From Hormiphora californensis (taxonomy: Eukaryota; Ctenophora; Tentaculata; Cydippida; Pleurobrachiidae), in assembly GCA_020137815.1 (NCBI GenBank), contig CM035352.1:5542159-5606158 (forward strand): a stretch of DNA of 64,000 nt, given 5' to 3'. The position numbers were made by a program, and so were the translations under genes. The notes beneath the pieces were generated by a model that was not told the origin of the DNA, searched no databases, and worked only from the letters and a program-made list of their open reading frames with translations. Positions 62,201 to 64,000 of the stretch are shown one piece after another. Each line of letters begins with the position of its first letter. Position 1 is the stretch's first letter.

Positions 62201-63660
62201 GACTTAGTTTTTTGAGTACACCAAGTTCTCCTTTTATCATTTCTCCTTTTCAGCTATCGGTCTATTGGAGACGGACTAGAGGACTTTGAGGTGCGTTAAT
62301 TCTTCAAACACCATAAAAAAGTATAAAAAGTTGCCAAAACCGGGAAATCATTCATGACAAAGGTTTCTCAGCGAGAGTGAAGTTTGTCATACAATCGATG
62401 ATATGAGACCCTTTCATCGAATACCGACCCCCTTCACATTGGTATCATAAAAATCTACTACATAGGTTCAAAACCCAAAAATTTTTGGTTTTGCCTATAT
62501 GGGCAAAATGGGCAAAAATGGGCAAAAATGGGCAAAATGAAATGTTCAGTGTTATATGTCGTTTTTTCTTGCCTAGCTAAATCAGTTGTTTTCATATGGG
62601 CAAATATGGGCAAATATGGGCAAAAAAAGGTGACCCCCCCCCCGTTCTGATGGAGGTTGGACGTCCTTCAGGAGTACCGTGTCCTCGAATGTACAAACTG
62701 TATACTTGGTATCGAAGACACCTCACACTCTGTTCGGCCTTCGTTTGGCAAGGGAGGGGTAACTTCGTTACTGTGCACAGTAATAGCACCACGTATACAG
62801 TTTGTACATTCGAGGGCACGGCACATGTAGTGCTACGTTTAAAGTTTGATCAAAATATCCAGTTACTTGTTCACTATGTTAATGTACTACTTTTTCAATT
62901 CGCGTGATCTACGATTTGGAAGCGTGATTAGAAGTACGACAAAAGTAGAGACGGAAGGGGGCCAGGATTGACAGATCGGGTGATATTTCTCAGAGGAGAG
63001 AGATGAGTTAATCATTTAGTTAATAGGTTCTGACGTCTTGACGCGACACTTCCTCAGAGCCAGGCTGGAGACGGAGAGAGATAGAGAGAGATAGAGAGAT
63101 ATACAGAGAGAGGAATGAGATTTTGCAGCGATAAAGATACTTCCTAAACTACATAGTAGTATATCAGAGCATTAAACTGCTTAAAGCAACAAAAAAGTAA
63201 AATAATGATTAGATTTGATACTCCATTCCACGAAAAATGTCTGAGGTTCCTGGTTATATTATTATGTAGATGGCTGGTAATACGTCAAGCCGGCGTTCTA
63301 TCAAGCTATCAGGAGTGGTGTGATCCGGTGACACCTTAACCGCTAATCGAATTAGTTTGACCATAAGTCATGACGCAGGTTATAGGTTGAGTCGCTTGAC
63401 ACTGTCTAAAGTATGAACAATTCAAGTTACAGGATCAGTCCATCACTTTCCTCACAGTCAAAGTCATCCGCCCTCCCCCCAACCGCCCCCCAACCGATCA
63501 TATGACACTCATGATTCCCTGTTTCTCCCATACAGATACCCTATTATCCATCATTATTCCAGGTCCACTCGCTTGCGAGCTCCTCGGGGAATGGAGAGGA
63601 TCTTAGAATGCTGCTCAGCTCTGTCCTTCAACAGAAAGAAGAAATTGAGACACAAAACAG
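44269..63660 (+). CDS. SNX29: RUN-domain sorting nexin, SNX29-like (3' end beyond window)
   Basis: Exons 44269-44475, 44653-44749, 44836-44936, 45126-45311, 45532-45749, 49463-49541, 49723-50184, 50376-50511, 50597-50688, 50876-50957, 62254-62290 and 63536-63660. Phases agree everywhere except around exon 3. Exons 1-4 form a RUN domain: LLGKLEDAITSVQLKYGG, ANLCRCLENVFLDHAK, VWDLISRFL, GRFRSWLRK, LNDGLMGRYLEQLL, then CIPLSISRINTVLFSFDLD. This order and the leader match SNX29 as I remember it. The following exons are long, acidic and disordered, as in the SNX29 linker. Exon 12 begins the coiled coil (LRMLLSSVLQQKEEIETQN). The expected PX domain, which binds phosphoinositides on endosomes, would lie past the right edge. 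Exon 3 carries frame irregularities. Start ATG 44269 directly follows an acceptor-like cag. Intron 10 is 11.3 kb and full of transposons. Confidence 0.82.
45378..45450. mobile_element. Small GC-rich hairpin element
   Basis: Runs from 'cttggtgacgcagccaccc' to 'gagttataacataat', with hairpins gccgcgcgcagtgcggc and gcctgcgaagcaggc. A related start ('cttggtgacgctgtcaccc') occurs at 45782. Probably related to family B. Confidence 0.45.
46195..46271. promoter_or_regulatory. Four tandem X-box (RFX-type) motifs
   Basis: GTTGCTATGGTAAC occurs at 46195, 46216 and 46237, and GTTGCTATGATAAC at 46258, exactly 21 bp apart. All fit the RFX X-box consensus (GT-rich half site, AT, complementary half). The 21-bp unit is tandemly repeated inside the large element. 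Function is inferred from the motif only. Confidence 0.6.
46672..46702. repeat. Perfect hairpin
   Basis: cccgggtgattgcc / ggcaatcacccggg around a ttc loop, inside the large element. A second small palindrome (gcacgtgcgtgc) precedes it. Confidence 0.8.
47125..47468. mobile_element. Foldback element nested in the 3.48-kb element
   Basis: Arms TGACTGTGGTCTGG... and the complement, almost fully palindromic about 47300. GATCCGGT lies directly outside both ends (47117-47124, 47469-47476), an 8-bp duplication. The left end has six extra bases (agtgtc). Confidence 0.75.
47560..47690. repeat. Palindromic segment inside the large element
   Basis: acaccgaatcgtgagcagtatcccg-type sequence occurs twice directly and once inverted (ctcacgattcggtgta), with gctaatgagg / cctcattagc also inverted. 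It is a third level of fold-back sequence. Confidence 0.7.
48371..48431 (+). mobile_element. Short TIR element, family A
   Basis: TTGTTATGTTCTAACCCTCC to AGTCTAACTTAGCAA, flanked by CTTTTTTG on both sides (8 bp). It is inserted in the 3.48-kb element. Confidence 0.92.
48741..48805 (+). mobile_element. Short TIR element, family A
   Basis: Nearly identical to 48371-48431 and flanked by a perfect 8-bp duplication, GATCTACA. Confidence 0.93.
50200..50308. mobile_element. hAT-like MITE in an SNX29 intron
   Basis: 109 bp. The left end CAGGAACCGACCGAA and the right end TTCGGTCGGTTCCTG are perfect inverted repeats. It is flanked by a perfect 8-bp duplication, GTTGTTAT (50192-50199, 50309-50316). 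TIRs starting CAG and 8-bp duplications are hAT hallmarks. It more than doubles an intron of about 75 bp. Confidence 0.93.
50703..50866. repeat. Tandem ~20-bp AT-rich repeat in an SNX29 intron
   Basis: About eight copies of aatcaattaaatcatgca-type units fill most of the intron between exons 9 and 10. Confidence 0.9.
50958..51805. other. SNX29 intron 10, left part
   Basis: AT-rich intronic sequence with a poly-G run at 51224. No exon is seen. Confidence 0.5.
51806..51912. repeat. Tandem 44-bp repeat, about 2.5 copies
   Basis: Units containing cacactgcctgctgtgccac and tgtggctgccttattgtg are repeated with few differences. A diverged relative occurs at about 51165-51215. Confidence 0.85.
52489..55337 (-). 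pseudogene. LINE ORF2, main part (endonuclease remainder and reverse transcriptase)
   Basis: Begins with LIQETYLKNT directly at the insertion point and ends at the stop at 52489. The endonuclease part has GGGIGILYRDG, IMGDFNFQW, GGTLDLVVC and GTESDHFLV. The reverse transcriptase has NYRPVSNLPFISKVLEK, HQSGYRVGHSCETLL, LLDMSAAFDTVDH, CGVPQGSLLGPVLF and KLYADDSQIYV (Y-A-D-D near 53390). The C-terminus has SRLDYCNILYGGLP and LWNALPLDLR. These are CR1/L2-group features. With the 37 codons upstream of the inserted element, the frame totals 986 codons. Confidence 0.93.
55340..58146. mobile_element. 2.8-kb TA-flanked inverted-repeat element
   Basis: Both ends are CCTTACTCTCG[T/C]TAATTAAG, inverted, with TA on both sides (55338-55339, 58147-58148). 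The outer arms hold many 15-16-bp repeats of the type TAAGAAACCCCAAAAA, then a block with gggcctcaaaaagccc (left 55812-55900, right 57511-57605). An inner arm pair (about 55900-56108 and 56712-56928) is also inverted. The middle (56109-56711) is GA-rich. An extra 580 bp (56930-57510), absent from the left arm, holds a possible coding segment. No transposase is recognised, so it is non-autonomous. TA target and duplication suggest the Tc1/mariner type. Confidence 0.88.
57026..57462 (+). pseudogene. Possible captured coding segment inside the TA element
   Basis: An open frame from 57026 (MGTKGEFNS; also SRRSAAVREQAREYDRLRQR, then ITPVEYRNLRIGYIAVNFS) ends at 57349. At about 57325 the next frame takes over (LHLHDIDLLNSDLDIVRKP, MSREKVRDRLG) and ends in TAA at about 57462. 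The composition is protein-like and helical in both parts, so a single frameshift in a captured gene piece is plausible. No family is recognised. Confidence 0.4.
58149..58258 (-). pseudogene. LINE ORF2, N-terminal piece
   Basis: ATG at 58258 starts MGRSESKETWRIGTLNVHSI, the usual start of an APE endonuclease, and reaches HLEDKKCD at the insertion. It joins across one TA to ...ICLIQET at 55337, restoring the expected C-D-I-x-L-x-Q-E-T endonuclease motif. Confidence 0.9.
58213..59556 (-). CDS. LINE ORF1 protein with zinc knuckles
   Basis: 447 residues. The C-terminal third has CCHC-type knuckles (CFHCQRYGHVAGSVYC, CAFCSGDHDTRQC) and a further Cys pair (MKCVNCDVGG), as in nucleic-acid-binding ORF1 proteins of LINEs. 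The central part (VVRSKVEKALKNIPVLDTS onward, with VVHVNIPGKYAVIKVAPEIR) resembles an RRM-like fold. The N-terminal part is not recognised. An upstream in-frame start beyond 59556 is possible. Confidence 0.85.
   Translation of the reverse strand: MVERSLASLLQDRMSGVAPQYGNGMTRTKKDYEGELLGTSFSDRCKGSTVVKCLEEGRMTPPDGPTREHLWRMIVMCYNMLPDTSRCATLSSESGVSFSCDDLKDSFSKLKQDLIDSLPGLVAPKVSEILKVSQEENGSGTSRSIDHLAKKPSPPTPVKRYVNIKDTSDEGATPMCEEKWTTVVRSKVEKALKNIPVLDTSVNRKHTQLFFETDDDLKEAEKALSPFLDVTPVVEKQKKRDPRLMISDLDQDLLNKDALMDAILSDKNEGIKRLHQAGQAINVVHVNIPGKYAVIKVAPEIRTMIANNRDRIFLKLRQHIVKDRFYVTQCFHCQRYGHVAGSVYCPNKDKSPTCAFCSGDHDTRQCNAKKDNDLGRMKCVNCDVGGSKEDKRYAKSHPASSNLCPHYVNARGRLMENTSGVTKERKNSYLTRAWEDLKVKRRGGSVH
59807..60003. 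mobile_element. Compound hairpin element
   Basis: Ends 'tgaacgtttgt' and 'acaaacgttca', then 'cgcgttat' and 'ataacgcg', are inverted. Two internal hairpins lie between: gttggctgttcccagcgcg with its complement, and gtttaatcgccc / gggcgattaaac. It looks like a small foldback element in SNX29 intron 10. Confidence 0.65.
60595..61984. mobile_element. TTAA-flanked foldback element with ~600-bp arms
   Basis: Starts GGGTACGCTAACCAAAAATT and ends in the complement, with TTAA on both sides (60591-60594, 61985-61988). Arms 60595-61207 and 61381-61984 are nearly identical inverted copies. The 170-bp spacer is unique. A mirrored pair of 65-codon ORFs (MPNRALKW...) lies in the arms and is a consequence of the symmetry. 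Confidence 0.9.
62291..63535. other. SNX29 intron 11
   Basis: Contains short tandem runs of tgggcaaaaa/tgggcaaata (62499-62540, 62596-62630) and a palindrome with arms at 62678-62705 and 62795-62823 that encloses a family B fragment. Otherwise unremarkable. Confidence 0.6.
62678..62823. mobile_element. Palindromic element enclosing a family B element
   Basis: Arms containing tcgaatgtacaaactgtata and the complement surround a stretch starting TTGGTATCGAAGACACCTCA and ending GGTAACTTCGTTAC. This suggests family B inserted into an older foldback element. Confidence 0.65.
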
Positions 63661-64000
63661 GTATTGTTTGAAGACCATGAAAGATATATATATATATTTT
63701 CTTTTGGAGTGTCACGTTAAATAACAAGAACAGCGAATTCAGCAGAATTACTATGTTGACAGTTAAAGCTGAGCCATTGCAGCTCTGATCAATGTCTGAA
63801 CTGTTCAACTCAATGTCATTCTCTCACCTACCATTTTGTAGTACTGTCTAGACACGCATGGCACAAATATCATATATACCTCACTATCGTTTTTTAAGCA
63901 ACGGTTTCGTAATGACCGCATTTTGATAAACGATAGTAAGTTAGGCTGAATTTTACGAAGTAGTAAGGAATGTTCTGATATTGTAGGAAGGTCCCTACAA
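63661..64000. other. Intronic right edge
   Basis: Begins with a good donor (gtattg) after SNX29 exon 12. It has a short (TA)n run at 63689. No further exon can be placed before the window ends. Confidence 0.5.

Overview
This is animal nuclear DNA. Coding regions are short exons split by mostly small GT–AG introns. Recognisable products are an adhesion GPCR, a class A GPCR, the large catalytic subunit of serine palmitoyltransferase, a C22orf15-like protein and a RUN-domain sorting nexin resembling SNX29. With long (CT)n tracts, non-LTR retrotransposons and many small inverted-repeat transposons, this suggests an invertebrate, plausibly an early-branching one (sponge, cnidarian or similar). I cannot name the species from the sequence.

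Layout, left to right. An adhesion GPCR enters from the left edge and ends at 3403 (+). From 3404 to about 8640 lie dispersed repeats, a truncated LINE tail (about 4960-5131), an inverted-repeat element (about 5646-6152) and a 41-bp minisatellite (6822-8656). An unrecognised Cys-containing gene runs 8643-14265 (+). An unrecognised basic, proline-rich gene follows at 16514-18934 (+), then a 67-residue membrane micropeptide at 19340-19543 (-). A coiled-coil gene occupies 20221-27915 (+); a class A GPCR (21798-22910, -) lies inside its 4.7-kb fifth intron. The C22orf15-like gene is at 29631-30832 (+). The SPTLC2-type gene is at 31465-37303 (-) in 12 exons that join to an uninterrupted 531-residue protein; a small two-exon coiled-coil gene (34477-34960, +) lies in its intron 8. 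Transposons fill 37.4-43.7 kb, including an RTE-like LINE with an intact 1071-codon ORF. The SNX29-like gene starts at 44269 (+) and runs off the right edge. Its introns hold most of the remaining mobile DNA.

Gene models were built by matching splice phase across GT/AG junctions. For SPTLC2, the C22orf15-like gene, the coiled-coil gene and all but one SNX29 exon, the phases agree throughout. The exception is SNX29 exon 3, whose conserved RUN motifs sit in different frames.

The most striking content is nested transposition. A CR1/L2-like LINE (ORF1 58213-59556, ORF2 in two pieces, both -) has ORF2 split by a 2.8-kb inverted-repeat element inserted at a TA. Leaving out the element and one TA gives a continuous 986-codon frame. 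A 3.48-kb element with a perfect 6-bp target duplication (45884-49360) contains further elements with their own 8-bp duplications, plus four evenly spaced X-box (RFX-type) motifs. At least three families of very short TIR elements with 8- or 9-bp duplications recur through the window. I found no rRNA, tRNA or CRISPR feature.
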